Origin: Senecio squalidus | Taxonomy: Eukaryota > Streptophyta > Magnoliopsida > Asterales > Asteraceae | Assembly: GCA_910822075.1 (NCBI GenBank) | Contig: CAJVGC010000591.1 | Coordinates: 44,136,611 to 44,200,610 of the forward strand | Direction of reading: 5' to 3' | DNA: 64,000 bases | Shown: positions 22,536 to 33,508 of the stretch, piece after piece | How the letters are laid out: each line of letters opens with the position of its first letter | Numbering within the stretch: the stretch's first letter is position 1 | Notes under the pieces: model-generated | What the model was told of the DNA's origin: nothing | Databases searched by the model: none | What the model saw: only the letters and a program-made list of their open reading frames with translations | Translations under genes and position numbers: made by a program

Positions 22536-25204
22536 TGGACTAGTTTTGAGAAATCAGGTGGACTAGGTGGTTGAGTTACTTTGACCTTTGGTTGTGTTAA
22601 CTGGTTTTGATCTAACAGTAGGAACAAATACTGATTTGACAGAGTTTTGTTTCACAGTATTAATGCTAGCCATAGTAACTTGGTTATGGTTTGAAGTATT
22701 AACCCGTGCAGTATTAACATGATTATTTTTTACAATATTAAAACGAGTAGTATTAACACTATTATGTTTCATCGTATTATGACGTGCAGTAGAATTTTTT
22801 TTTTTGTCTAACAGTATTAAATCTATTTCCACTGTTAGAAAATGAATTTTTGTTAACACTTTTTCTACCTGAAGCAGTAGTAACAAAGGTATTGTGGACA
22901 GTATTGACTTTGTTACTGCTGTTCATGGCAGTTTTTCTTTGAAGTATAACCTTGCCAGTATGACCCAACCCCTTGTTTTGCTTTTGAATCACTTGCTTTT
23001 GATTTTCAGGATTATAGTAACAGATTTTTGCATAGTGATTCAATTTGCCACAAATAAAACACCCCTTTACAGATCTTTTAGGAATTTGGCCTTTTTGTGC
23101 TTTTACTTGGTTCATGTTTCGTTGATTTCCTCTTTTATCTATATGAATCCAAGTCTTTTATTTTTCCCTAGGAACTGTTGACTTTTTGCAGCAAGTACAT
23201 TCAGATATATTTACTTTCTTAACATGTTTATTTGGCATCAAAGACACTAGACTCTGTAAAGATTGTTGAGTAACTCCTTCAACTGTGATTAAGTGATTTT
23301 CCAAAGGAATATCCTTGTTTTTCACAATGTTCAGTTTACTCTCTTCAACTAAGTCCTCAATCAGAACTTCATGATAGTTGATTGGATCAACTTTTAATGA
23401 GTTTGTTGGAGGTGTCTGGGAGATAGGAATCCTAGGTTCATCTAAGGACGGAGGGATGTAGTTTTGGTTAAATGGAGGGGCTACTTCTTTATAACCTAAG
23501 CCAGCTTTTACTTTGCCATGTATCTGCTGTTAAATAAGTTCATTTACTTATTTTGAAGCATGTTCTGGTTTCCCTACATCTAACTTAACTTTATCATGTT
23601 TCGCAACTAACCTCTTGATTTCTGCCCCAGCATCCTTAAGCTTACCTAGCAAATCCTCTCTTTGCCATTCAACTAATCTGATTTTCTCTTGATAACTTTG
23701 TTCATTTACTTTATATGACTTAATTTGGTTTTCTAAGTTATCTATACCCCTAGAAGCTTACCTTCTTTGTTCCTCTAAAGATTTAATGGAGTCACTCATT
23801 AATTGATTGTGATTTCTGTATTTAAGTACAACTTCCTTACATTCAGAAGAACAAAGTTTTGAGTTTACCTCAGCCATGAGTGATGAAGATTCAGCGACCT
23901 TTGATGAAGAGTCAATTGCCATTAGAGATTGTATGAGAGCTCCATCTTCAGCAGATTCTTGTTCATCTTCATTCCAGTCATATCCACGAACATCATCTTC
24001 AAGTCCCGTAGTAACCAGTTCAGTATAAGCAAGCTCCGTAGAAACACCATCTTCAGTAGAAACACTATCTTCAGTAGCAATTACGACTGCTATGCATGCA
24101 TGGTGAATGGTAGAAACTGTCACAGTAGAAACAGAGTCATCACATGCTATTAATGCTTTGTTTTGACTGGTTTCTTCTGCCAAATCATTCCAATCGTATC
24201 CTAATACATCTTGTGAGATAAGTGCACTTGGATTGTTGTCTTGTGTGTTTCTTGTGTTGTTGTATTTTGACTTGTTCTTGCATTCCCTTGCGAAGTGCCC
24301 TGGTTCATTACATTCATAGCACTTCACCTTGCTTTTATCAAAAGAAATTCTTTGATTGTTCCTTGGATTGAATCTCCTTCCTGTTCTTTTCACAAATCTC
24401 CTAGCTCTTAAAGCTAACATCGCCATTTGCCACTTCAGATCCATCTCCTCCCAGTCAACTTGATGAATCTGCTTCAGATCATAATTAGTGAGACTTGAAT
24501 TTTGTGAGATGAATGCTTCAAAGGACAGTTATTCTCCAACTTCATGCTTTGTTGCTCCAGAGGATGTGATAAGAGCAGTATTAACATTGTTAATACTGTG
24601 ATTGCTGCTGTTGGGTTTCTTTGCTTCGACCTCTGATTCAAAGACTCTCAGATCGTTGTAGTGATCATCTAGTTCCATCTCTTCCAGTTTATCTCCTTGT
24701 CTATAGGAGACAGTGTAGATGACCCATTCATCGCCTAATGATCTTATGAACTTTCTATTGATGTCATCTTTATCATGTCTTACTCCTGCACTTACCAGTT
24801 CTCCTGTAAGTTTCTTGTATCTGTCAAACGTCTGTGTCATCCTTTCTTCTTTCAAAGAATTGAAATTTCCGTATTCTTGCTTGAGAAGAGCCTTCTTATT
24901 CTTCTTTGTATTCTTTGTGCCACTGAATCTCTTCTCTAATTCTTCCCATAATGACTTGGCATCTTTATATTCTTCCCTCAATCTCTGTTTGCTTTTCTCT
25001 TCTCTCCAGATCAGTCAATGGAGGACGAGTAACTACTCCAGGCTGTCCATCAGCTGCAAAATTGGTGACCTCCTTGTTACCAATAACAATTACATCCCAT
25101 ATTGTATAGTCAGATAACAATATGTGTTGCTTGATACGTAGCTTCCAAAGATCAAATTCATTACTGTTAAGTACATGGACTTTGTTGATTGATACGTCTG
25201 TCAT
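22536..25204 (-). pseudogene. CP-1 gag
   Basis: ATG at 25204 begins MTDVSINKVHVLNSNEFDLW, the N-terminus typical of these Copia gags, followed by the UBN2-type capsid region (24981-24529: DAKSLWEELEKRFSGTKNTK). The first CCHC zinc knuckle CYECNEPGHFAREC is at about 24330-24290, then a VST/VTT-rich linker, a coiled coil, and a second CCHC-type finger CFICGKLNHYAKIC at about 23060. The tail (22900-22563) is asparagine/threonine-rich with VNT repeats. A small deletion near 24975 and several stops or frameshifts (24529, 23758, 23520, 22790) inactivate it. Near its end, about 22475, the conserved gag terminus WVPTRN-stop can be read. Confidence 0.85.
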
Positions 25205-25274
25205 GATTGTTGATTTGATATCTTTTGTGTTAAGTCTTATAAAAACTTGTTAAATAAATGATTCTTGAGCACCT

Positions 25275-25291
25275 CCTGTGCTCTGATACCA
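25275..25291 (-). other. CP-1 primer-binding site
   Basis: The minus strand reads TGGTATCAGAGCACAGG, two bases inside the 5' LTR. It is complementary to the 3' end of plant initiator tRNA-Met, the usual primer for Copia elements. Confidence 0.95.
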
Positions 25292-25293
25292 CT

Positions 25294-25859
25294 TGTCAGG
25301 ATCGATTAAGTTTATCAAACCTAAAGTTCGCCTTCGTTAAGATCTTGATCTATCAAAGAAGTTCAGCAGCGGATTGAACACTTTGATATTAACAAGTTTA
25401 TCTAAACAAACAATATTGTAAACTAAGAAAAATTAAGAACAATATGTTTGCCGAATTATAAGCCTCAATTGCATTAAAATGAATTATCAATACAACGTGT
25501 TTCTTTATCAATACAAGGATCTATATTTATAGACCTTGAGGCTAAACCTAGATAAACTAGGAAACAACATCTATCTAAAAAGGAATTACAATTTGAATGT
25601 AATTATAATTCTAAATCAACAAACTTGCATGTCAAGTTCTTGTCCGTAGTAACTTGTCCGCATTAACTTGAACATTGCAGTAGTAAGCAGTAGTCATAAT
25701 CTTTCCGTAGTAACTTGTCTTCTCCGTATTAACTTGTCTTCAGTGTATGTCTTCAGCATTAACTCATTGTCTTCGGCAGTAATGAACATACTTCATTATC
25801 AGTAGTAAGTGACAGTATTAATTGAGACTAAAATATTTAAATAAGTTTTAGTTCCAAAA
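25294..25859 (-). repeat. CP-1 5' LTR
   Basis: 566 bp on the minus strand, ending in the plus orientation with ...AGTTCCAAAA, which does not match the TGTTGGGT start of CP-2 and CP-3 LTRs, so CP-1 belongs to a different subfamily. The U3 side (25640-25830) has about ten copies of CCGTAGTAAC, CCGTATTAAC, GCAGTAGTAA and CAGTATTAA. A TATAAATATAG box (minus strand) lies at about 25522-25532. Confidence 0.88.
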
Positions 25860-25864
25860 AAAGT

Positions 25865-26463
25865 GAAGATAGAAGAAATGTCTCAACATATGGAAAACCA
25901 ACCATGGTATTCAGAGTCATCACTTAGAAAGGAATTCATTCAATCCAAATCTTCTCTACCAACAGTCCACACCCAAGATCAACAAGATAGTCAAGGAAGT
26001 GACAATCTGTTTGGCAAAACTTCCAAAACTCAAGCATCTTCTCTGCCAGAGGATTATTATGTAAATGATCCAACTGCTACTGTTTTAATGGAAGATATTT
26101 CAGTATGGTTTGATTCAACAACTGATGATGGAGGGGAACTTGATAAATATGGTTTTCCTGTTGAAGAAGACACTCATGACCATAGGGAAAGCAGCAGTTC
26201 AGGCACAAGAATAAAGGACTTATCTAACGAAGAACTGAGGGCAGAGAGACAAGCGATCATGAAGTTAAAGAAAGGCATTCTTCCACCTATTGTAGGATGG
26301 AAATTTGATCATAACACCAGAGCAATTGTGATCAAAAGAAAGGGTATAAGTGGTGTCATGATAAAATCCTACAAAACAGTTGAAAAATTGAGAGAGATAT
26401 TTGTGGAGGATGCCATTCAGCTTAGCCAACTAAAATTGATCAATCATGGTGACCACCCTTAAG
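25865..26463 (+). pseudogene. CP-H env-like ORF, part 3 (C-terminus)
   Basis: Open for about 199 codons to the TAA at 26461-26463. It contains acidic, serine-rich sequence, then LSNEELRAERQAIMKLKKG and a short conserved-looking C-terminal block (PPIVGWKFDHNTRAIVIKR) that resembles the IDWEF region of the CP-1 and CP-3 proteins. It directly follows the CP-1 target-site duplication. The gene is thus spread over 12959-26463 with two insertions. Confidence 0.65.
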
Positions 26464-26654
26464 GGCATGAATATGAGAACTTCATCAATGAATGCGCTAG
26501 AATTCGATTTCCTAAGGAAGGATGGATTTGGAAAGTGTAGTGATAGAAATGAACAAAATTAGAAGTGGACGGAGAGAAGAAAGATAGTCAGTGATGAACA
26601 TGAAGATGGGATGGGAGCTTATTGAGAAAGACTAAGATTTTTGAAGCATCATCC

Positions 26655-26665
26655 AAGGGGGAGAT
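26655..26665 (+). other. CP-H polypurine tract
   Basis: AAGGGGGAGAT immediately before the 3' LTR start TGTTGGAG, the standard plus-strand primer position. The same AGGGGGAGAT is found before the CP-3 3' LTR. Confidence 0.9.
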
Positions 26666-26735
26666 TGTTGGAGATATCAAGTCAAATGGTGAAGCTTCCA
26701 AAATAACCAAGTCATAGTTTAGAGTAGATTTGTAT

Positions 26736-26838
26736 CAATTCGGACTCTCCGAATTGTTTAATAAAGTGTAAAGTTTAGGAAGCTTTCAGTTCGGAGGAAC
26801 TAATTCTTTACCGAATTAGTTCAAGTTCCTCCGAACTG
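26736..26838. promoter_or_regulatory. Palindromes in CP-H U3
   Basis: CAATTCGGA-CTC-TCCGAATTG (26736-26756) is a perfect 9-bp inverted repeat. At 26787-26838, CAGTTCGGAGGAACTAATTC faces its reverse complement with a 3-base insertion and a short loop. Both are built on TTCGGAG/CTCCGAA. Palindromic repeats in LTRs are a known Sirevirus trait. Confidence 0.85.
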
Positions 26839-26929
26839 AACCAACTAAACTATAAGTTTATGTCAACTCTGAAATGGTTTTTAATAAACATAAGAATGGC
26901 ATTTATGTAATTTTTAGATAGTATAGGTC

Positions 26930-26938
26930 TATAAATAG
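26930..26938 (+). promoter_or_regulatory. CP-H LTR TATA box
   Basis: TATAAATAG about 265 bp into the LTR and about 90 bp downstream of the palindromes. Confidence 0.7.
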
Positions 26939-27110
26939 TGGATAACAATCATGTATTATGCATGCTTTCGAACAAAATATTACATGTAACTGAATTTCCC
27001 GCCCAAATACAATTTTCATTCTACTTTTCCATTCAGCGTTGATTACTATCTCTAAATCATTTGTTCAATCAATTATGTCTAATTCCGCTAGATATAATTG
27101 AGATCTTACA

Positions 27111-27738
27111 CTTGTTGTTATCTGTTGAAGATCTACAAGACCTGACAAGGATTGACAACAATAAGGTATATAGGATGATAGATAGCGCACGCACGATAAG
27201 CGATTAAGTAATGATAAACAACTCAAGCATAATAGACAAGAAAGGATGATAAGGATAGAAATTTCATTCAATAATAAAAGTAGTCGGTTACAAGGTTCAT
27301 AATAGTAAGGAAAATTCAAAACCCAAATACGATACGAGTCTTTAGTTTGTACAAGTAAGGAAAATTACAACTTAGACTAAGGTACAATACAAAATAAAAG
27401 GAAATAATCTAACAATGCCTATCCAGGAACATCTTTAACAGGATGACAGTGATCAGGGTTCCCATCACCAAGCATGCGCTCACGAGGCATTGAACAGTCC
27501 TCGAATTAAATTGAGTCGAGGAGATGACTCGGATAGACTGCCCAGACAGACGATGAGGGGCGTCGGAGACCTCGAACAGCAGATGAGCCTACTTCTCAGT
27601 CTCCTCCGTAAGTCCCTGAAGGTCCCTACGGAGTGCATGATACTCGGCCGAGGAGATCCTCTGACTAGGCGGCGTCATCGGTGGTTCAGACGGTCCGGCT
27701 CCGTCGGGGCGCTGCATCGGGTAGCCTTGAAGTCGCTC
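27111..27738. other. GY2 interior, no readable gene
   Basis: Between the CP-H LTR and the GY2 gag-like ORF. The left half is AT-rich without long ORFs. The right half (27430-27738) is GC-rich with fragments open in several frames, probably decayed continuation of the GY2 gag on the minus strand. I recognise no domain. Confidence 0.4.
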
Positions 27739-28085
27739 CTATCGGTAGCGATCCATGGTCGGCGTACGCGATGGTGCGTATGGGTCCTCGGGGTGCAGTG
27801 GCATCTGAGGAGGTGTAGTTCTGGCTGGGTCAGGAGTCATTTTTCTGACCATACGATCCGGTAAGCGATCGGGAAGGATGACCCGCTTGGGAGCAGTCAA
27901 ACTGATGCGAGGTCCTCGCTGTTGCGGAACTGCGGCAGGGTTCGGTGATGCAGCTGGTAGAACAGTCCTCGGACTGGACGTGTCATGTCTGCTGGTGAAC
28001 ACCATCGAGCTCTCCTCAGAAGGATCCGTCGTGCTGTGATGCTGAGCTCCCAATACGGTGAAGTCATCCGAGACTTCGTTCGAGT
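27739..28085 (-). pseudogene. GY2 gag-like ORF, part 2
   Basis: Minus strand, open for about 115 codons from the LTR-5 insertion to a stop at 27739. It is proline-, arginine- and threonine-rich (RGPRISLTAPKRVILPDR, then TTPPQMPLHPEDPYAPSR) with no recognised motif, no zinc knuckle and no capsid-like block. It joins in frame, across LTR-5, to a start codon at 31490. Position downstream of a primer-binding site and leader is the only reason to call it gag. It could also be a leader ORF of the element. Confidence 0.45.
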
Positions 28086-29139
28086 AAACTTGTCACACCC
28101 CGCTTAGAGCGGAAACACGAGGTGTTCCAGTTACAATATCAAGAGGCAAGATTACAACAATATAACCGATAAACAAAACATCAAATAATATAGATCATGC
28201 CAAATGTTTACAAAATACATTACACAGTCAAAGGGCGATAAAACGCCAAGTACAAAATACAGCTTCAAAAGTTAACCAACGGATCGTCGTGGAAATTACA
28301 TTAAACAATACAAATTCAAATTCCACAAAAGCAAGCGATCCAAAAACAACTATGGCATGATCAACAGAAATCCTCAAATTCCTGCAAAGCGTTAAAACGA
28401 CATCAACAACATGTTGGTGAATTATTCGCAATTTTAAGTAAAAAGTGACCCATCGACAAGTTTCAGTAAACATTAGAATTTCAAATATCATATCTCATAT
28501 CATATCATTTCAAACCATATCTTGTTTTTCAACCCTAGTGAGGATACCATGCTTAGATTAGTTATACATCGAACCTTACCAGTCCTGAAGACCCAATTCC
28601 TAAGGCAGTGTTAACCAAAGGCAAATATGAAGTACCGTCATAACATCCACCCACAGAAGTAAGCTACCGAGGGATGAGGGTTAGGTAGAATAACCCATAT
28701 AGCTATATATATGTAACCGTTGGGCATAAAGCTTAACGAGTGTATAAGACACCCAATCTAAGGCAGACCTATTCAACTAGGTAAACAAGATAATCAGTAA
28801 AGTCCCGCATACAGGCAGACAATTTTAAAACACGCTTTACAGCCCAAAAATAGTAAAGACAAGGGCTACGAATAACTCACAATACAACTTCAGCAAATCT
28901 CGGGTAACACAATCACGGGATTACAAACCCACCGTCTAAGTGCCCTAAAACAGTAAATAATATAGTCTCAGTATCTCTATAAGTATGGTTCGGTTTAGCC
29001 TTGTCGGTTAAGATTAAGTTTAAAAAATGTTCCGCGCCAAAAAGGGCGAGTGGCAAGATATCGGTCTTTCACGTCCACAGTGATCGTTGGAAAAAGAATG
29101 ATTACTTCGAGTCGAAAGGAATATTGAATACCAAGGTTT

Positions 29140-29372
29140 TATTCGATTGACCAAGGTTAAAGATATTGACTTTGTAAAAGTCGATTGTTAAAGAAGTTGA
29201 CTTACAAAAGTCAAAGGTCAACAATGTTGACTTATAAAAGTAAAATGTCAGGGATGTTGACTTATAAAAGTCAAATGTCAAAGATGTTGACTTATAATAG
29301 TCTAATGTCAAAGATGTTGACTTTAAAAAAGTCAAATGTCAAAGATGTTGATTTTGCAAAGTTAAAGACAAC
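29140..29372. repeat. 30-bp TTGAC/GTCAA tandem array in LTR-5
   Basis: Regular units at 29225, 29255, 29285, 29315 and 29346 (period 30-31 bp) with consensus GATGTTGACTTATAAAAGTC plus AAATGTCAAA. Each unit has TTGACTT and AAGTCAA facing each other. It is the most regular of the family's arrays. Confidence 0.88.
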
Positions 29373-30902
29373 TATTTTAGGTCGAATCATAGTTAATTTG
29401 AAAGATAATCGAAGTTGTCGCGAAAATCTAATTTGACGTTTAGAGAGTTTATAAGTCTTTACTTTTCAAAAATATAGTGTAAAATGACTTTATATATTGT
29501 TTTTGATAAAGTTTATCGCAAATATATAAGTTGACGGCTTTAGATTACGATCGCATTTTGTAACAATTGTTTATTTATCAAAATGTAGGTAGTATGTCCG
29601 CTTAAATAAGTGTTAGGGCCTTTTAGATTGCGTTGGCGTCTTTGAGTCCAAAGACGGTATTTTATCATAATATGTTACTTTTACATATTTTAGTATGTTA
29701 ATACAAGTGTTTAGAGTTGCTTAGAAATACAACATGAAATTAAAAGCTTTGAAACGACAATTTACGGAACAAAACGTCAAAACGGCTAAACAAGCAAAAT
29801 GGGTATTTTGCTGCAAAATGGCCCGCTGCGTCATCCTGGCAAGCCAGTGCAACGCACATGTCCATTTCCAGCAATTTCGTTTTGTTGTTTTTGCCGAAAT
29901 CCGTTTGTTTAGAGACTTTTTAGTTAAAACACAAACTGTAAATAACTTACATTTAGTTCCAAATGTATTTACTAAGTGTTATATATATATATAAATATAC
30001 CATTTTACATACTAATACATACAATATGTTAATTTCGGTAATAATCACATCTTTATGTATTTTAGTCCAAATCTTTGTCCAAAACCAAAATATTCAAATG
30101 TCTTGGTCTAATACATTAATCCTAACCATTTTCAAGGCTTAAACCGAAACATATAACGAAAATGATAAGGAAATATATATAAAAAGATGAATATGGGAAA
30201 ATGTCGATTTTTACCGAATAACAACCGCAAGATCTTAAGCTTGAGAGATGAATAATCCGAAAGCAACTTTTAGGTGGTGTGTTGATGAAAAATAAACAGT
30301 TCCAAAACACAAATAAATCCACCATTAGTTTAGATTTTTGCATGCAAAGTGAAAATTAACGTTTTCGGTGAGATTTTCGGTAAAAAGTTACTTACCAAGA
30401 TCAAAGGGATTATCTCCAAGAAAACTAAAAGAATCTTCCTCCAAATGATATGTAGAATGGAAACCAAAAGCTTGGAATGCAAAAGAGTAATAATATGTGT
30501 TAGAATCTCTAACAAAAGAAGAAGATTTATGGAGAAAAATGGAAGAAAAGTGAAGAAATCTTAAGAAAACTTTACCAAAAGTTGATGGAGATCAAAAGGA
30601 ACTTGTTTCTTTGATGATTTTAGGCTTGAATCCTTATTCAAATATGTGTTTTATGCCTCAAACTTTCTGGAAATAACTTGTGTTTGAGAGAGAATGGAGG
30701 AAATGAACTTGTGAGAAAATGTGTATTTGTTTGTGTTTTGGTTTATGTGTGAAGTGAGAGAGCTAATGGAGTGATTAGAAATGATATAGGTGGCTTTAGA
30801 AATGATGTTTCTGGACCTAGAGATGGTCTTACACGTTTGGGCAAGTTTCCCCAACCAAAATACATGCAAAAATGACTCACACAAACAACCAAAAATCTGA
30901 TC

Positions 30903-30972
30903 AGCGATCTGTGCTGCGCAAAGGGTGACTTGTGCTGCGCACTGGGTGCCTTGTGCTGCAGCACAAGACCAA
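30903..30972. repeat. GC-rich island 1 of LTR-5
   Basis: Three tandem units of about 20-24 bp containing TGTGCTGCGCA(C/A), ending in TGTGCTGCAGCACA, a perfect palindrome. Equivalent units are at 55437-55505 (LTR-7) and 49250-49292 (LTR-6). Confidence 0.75.
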
Positions 30973-31440
30973 AATTCAGGATTTCTTGTTTTTCGTTTGC
31001 GCGATCGTTAAGCAGTTTCGTTCGCCGAAAATTCCCGATTCTTTTTGCGATGAACTTAGGAAAGTTCATACTTTGATTTACTTTATTTTAGGTTCATTTA
31101 ATATTATATTTTCACTTTCGATTCCGAGATACGCACGATTTCGGTAAAGGATAAATAAGCGCAAAAGCACGATATCTCGAAGATAGAGGATACGATAACC
31201 GACAAATTTGGCATAAACCTCCTAACATATATTTATGAGAATACTAACTAATTGGCACTTAGATAAAATAAAATTATTACGTCTCGGGGGACGAATCAGC
31301 AAATACGTAAAACCCGATTCTCAGTAACAGTAAACCGTGAGCAAAACAAAGCGAAATACAAGAGTCGAAATAAATTGCGAATAAAGTTAAAATAATAACG
31401 GTAACATAAGTACTTCAAATTGACGGGACGTCACAAAACT

Positions 31441-31490
31441 GCCCGTGAGTGGGAGTGCGAGTGCGAACGAGAATGTGACGAGTAAGACAT
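31441..31490 (-). pseudogene. GY2 gag-like ORF, part 1 (N-terminus)
   Basis: ATG on the minus strand at 31490-31488 starts MSYSSHSRSHSHSHSRAV, an arginine/serine/histidine-alternating N-terminus. It runs into the target-site duplication of LTR-5 and continues at 28085. It lies about 335 bp downstream of the GY2 primer-binding site, fitting the first ORF of the element. Confidence 0.45.
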
Positions 31491-31825
31491 GTCGTAACTG
31501 CGAGTAAATGATATGAATAAGTATGGGTAAGGAAAATGTAAAAAAGACAGTGCATGTTCGGGTTAGTCACGTGAGAATCGGGAATCTGTGGGACCGGGAA
31601 CTTTTGACTCGAAAATCGTTAACAATAGCAATTACGTTCCGTTCCTGCATAGTTTATCCCAAACTAGGCGTAGTTGGCTAAATTACGCGTAGTTAGTAAT
31701 GAACCATGCATTTGCGGATTTAATCTACTAAACTTTAAAACTCGTGAAATGATTTTTCGAAAAAGCCTTGGTTATAGTTTCGTTTTGAAAATTTTGAAAA
31801 TTTTGAAAACCCGTATTCACTATAA
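31491..31825 (-). other. GY2 untranslated leader
   Basis: Non-coding sequence between the primer-binding site and the first ORF on the minus strand. It includes ACTACGCGTAATTTAGCCAA and an imperfect repeat of TTTGAAAATTTTGAAAATTT. A related stretch of about 200 bp is found at 51450-51650 inside GY1. Confidence 0.6.
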
Positions 31826-31843
31826 CCTTGTGCTCTGATACCA
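31826..31843 (-). other. GY2 primer-binding site
   Basis: The minus strand reads TGGTATCAGAGCACAAGG, four bases inside the LTR end GTGTGACA. Initiator tRNA-Met type. Confidence 0.92.
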
Positions 31844-31847
31844 AGTC

Positions 31848-33402
31848 TGTCACACCCAGCTAAAGCGGAAATACGGGGTGTGAAGAGCATCGATATCATA
31901 ACATGAGATATAATGAAATACAATCAATTTTTCAAGACATCAGATTATATAAAGTGTTCAACAATTTGAAATAACCATGTATTTTAACACTTCATTCCTA
32001 CAGATTACATAAGTAAGGATTTCAAAAGTTGTTCCCAAAATACGAAATAAGGTCTTCTCCCGATTCATAACCACGTGACTTTCCTGACCCGCCCATGAGA
32101 TATGCACTTCATGTTCTTACATTTCGTTTCCTGAAAACATGAGAAAAAGTGTCAACTACGAAAGTAGTGAGTGAGTTACAGTTTTGGTAGTCCTTGACTA
32201 CAAATGGTTTCGGCAAAGTATGGAAATACTTTAAAAGATGCTTCTCGGATCCGTATATATATACTCTCGGATAAAAATTGTTTCGGTAAAGTATAGCAAT
32301 ACTTTGTAAAGTTGTTTTCGGGTCCGTATATATATACTCTCGGATAAAATGGTTTCGGCAAGATATGTCAATACCTTGTAAAAATGTTCACGGACAAGTA
32401 TCGCAATACTTGAAAAGAATGTTTACGGCACCGTATATCTCTATTTATACGCTTAAGGAATATAGTTTTTGTCTCCGTATATCTCTATATACACTGGTAA
32501 AAGATATGCGTATAATGAAAAATATTGATTGTATAACGAATAGGGACCTCTTGATATAATATGACTATAAGTGTTCACACTAAACCGATTAAACCCGATC
32601 ATGAATTGGCCCCACCTCGCACTATCTACAGAGTGTCGAATAACTAGCCTCTGTACTTAGATTGCCACCTAAGTAAGGAACGACCATTTCCTAAGTATCG
32701 ATACCCATAATGCTATACGGCTAAGCAGGCTAATAGTGTGTAATGAAAGAAAATGGGCACTTAATTTGAAAAACTGATAGTAGGCACTTAAGTCCTCGTT
32801 ATATTCCTATCAAGAGTTTAAGAAGATGCCAACCCGAGGCATTTAAGACAACAATCAATAATTTGAAATCAGTAATGGTAAGTAAAAACATACTCATATA
32901 AAGTATGAAAAGTATTTAGTTTCTCATGTTTCCCCCAAAAATCGTAAGAAAATAGTAGAAATAATGGGGATGTAACTCACGGTTTGAGAAGAATTAGCGT
33001 GTGCGGAAATGAAATCGGAAGGCGTCGGAATCAAACAAGGCCTAGAACATACCAAGTTTTGAGTAAATATAATGGTTTCTTAATTTTGTAAACTCTTTAG
33101 TAAACGAAAATGCTTAAGTTTTAAAGTTAAGTTGAGGTCTAACGAAAATCGGGCAGCGCTTTCGTGCTATAAATTTTAAATCCAAATTTTCCAACACTTT
33201 CCCGCTTACAATTTTTATAGCAATATTTATACTAATTTATCAAACATAATAATATGTTTACATGTCCAATTAGTCACTTTATACACAAGTTTTAGGCCAT
33301 TACAACTTCGTTTATTCAGATTTTCAAGTAATGAGCTCAAGGTTTCAATTTATGACCGAAACGGAAATTTTCAGAAGTCTGACCACTGAGTGAGGCACAC
33401 TG
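31848..33402 (-). mobile_element. GY2 5' LTR, interrupted by CP-2
   Basis: It begins in plus orientation TGTCACACCCAGCTAAAGCGG, next to the primer-binding site, and runs until the CP-2 LTR starts at 33403. The rest of the LTR is not in the window. It is a different family from LTR-1 to LTR-7, but shares the terminal TGTCACACCC and a block at 33145-33210 with LTR-3 and LTR-4. It carries a 72-bp tandem repeat at 32206-32510. No ORF of interest. Confidence 0.8.
32206..32510. repeat. 72-bp tandem repeat in GY2 LTR
   Basis: Units start at 32206, 32279 and 32350, with partial, more diverged units to about 32510. Each holds GGTTTCGGCAAAGTAT, a variable middle, then CCGTATATATATACTCTCGG. The period is 72-73 bp. 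Each unit contains TATATATA. Confidence 0.85.
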
Positions 33403-33508
33403 TGTTGGGTTATAACTTAGTCAAAATAGGTTTAACTCATTAATAATGCTCCTAGATACTGACAGTAAAGCATTAATGTGAAAGTCAATTAATACTAAAA
33501 AAGTATTA

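Larger units (their letters stand above)
18196..25859 (-). mobile_element. CP-1: internally deleted Sirevirus-like Copia element
   Basis: A minus-strand LTR element with TSD AAAGT. From right to left it has: 5' LTR (25294-25859), primer-binding site, gag, the start of pol, an env-like ORF, and a truncated 3' LTR (18196-18640). Integrase, RT and RNase H are absent: pol is joined at about 21963 to the env-like ORF. A second deletion joins the env-like ORF directly to the inside of the 3' LTR at 18640, removing the polypurine tract and the first ~120 bp of that LTR. Over the ~440 bp shared by the two LTRs I count about 15 substitutions plus one ~10-bp indel, so it is not very recent. It is non-autonomous. 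Confidence 0.9.
26666..27110 (+). repeat. CP-H 3' LTR
   Basis: 445 bp from TGTTGGAGATATCAAG to GAGATCTTACA. It has the polypurine tract on its left, a TATAAATAG box at 26930-26938, and two strong inverted repeats in U3. The 5' LTR is not in the window, so the right border is set from the TG...CA rule and is approximate. Confidence 0.8.
28091..31435 (-). mobile_element. LTR-5: complete inverted solo Gypsy LTR
   Basis: 3345 bp, from TGTCACACCCCGCTTAGAGC to TTGACGGGACGTCACA, flanked by AAACT (28086-28090 and 31436-31440). It splits the GY2 gag-like ORF. There is no coding sequence. It has the family's TTGAC array (29140-29372) and GC-rich islands (29815-29878 and 30903-30972). It is closest to LTR-7 and LTR-6 in its islands (CTGCGTCATCC, GTGCTGCGCAC). 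Confidence 0.95.

Noticed and set aside
27490..27864. 124-codon plus-strand ORF
   Set aside because: GC-rich shadow of the GY2 minus-strand ORF, with no recognisable domain.
27739..28085. A host gene exon
   Set aside because: It joins in frame, across the LTR-5 insertion, to an ATG just downstream of the GY2 primer-binding site, so it belongs to GY2.
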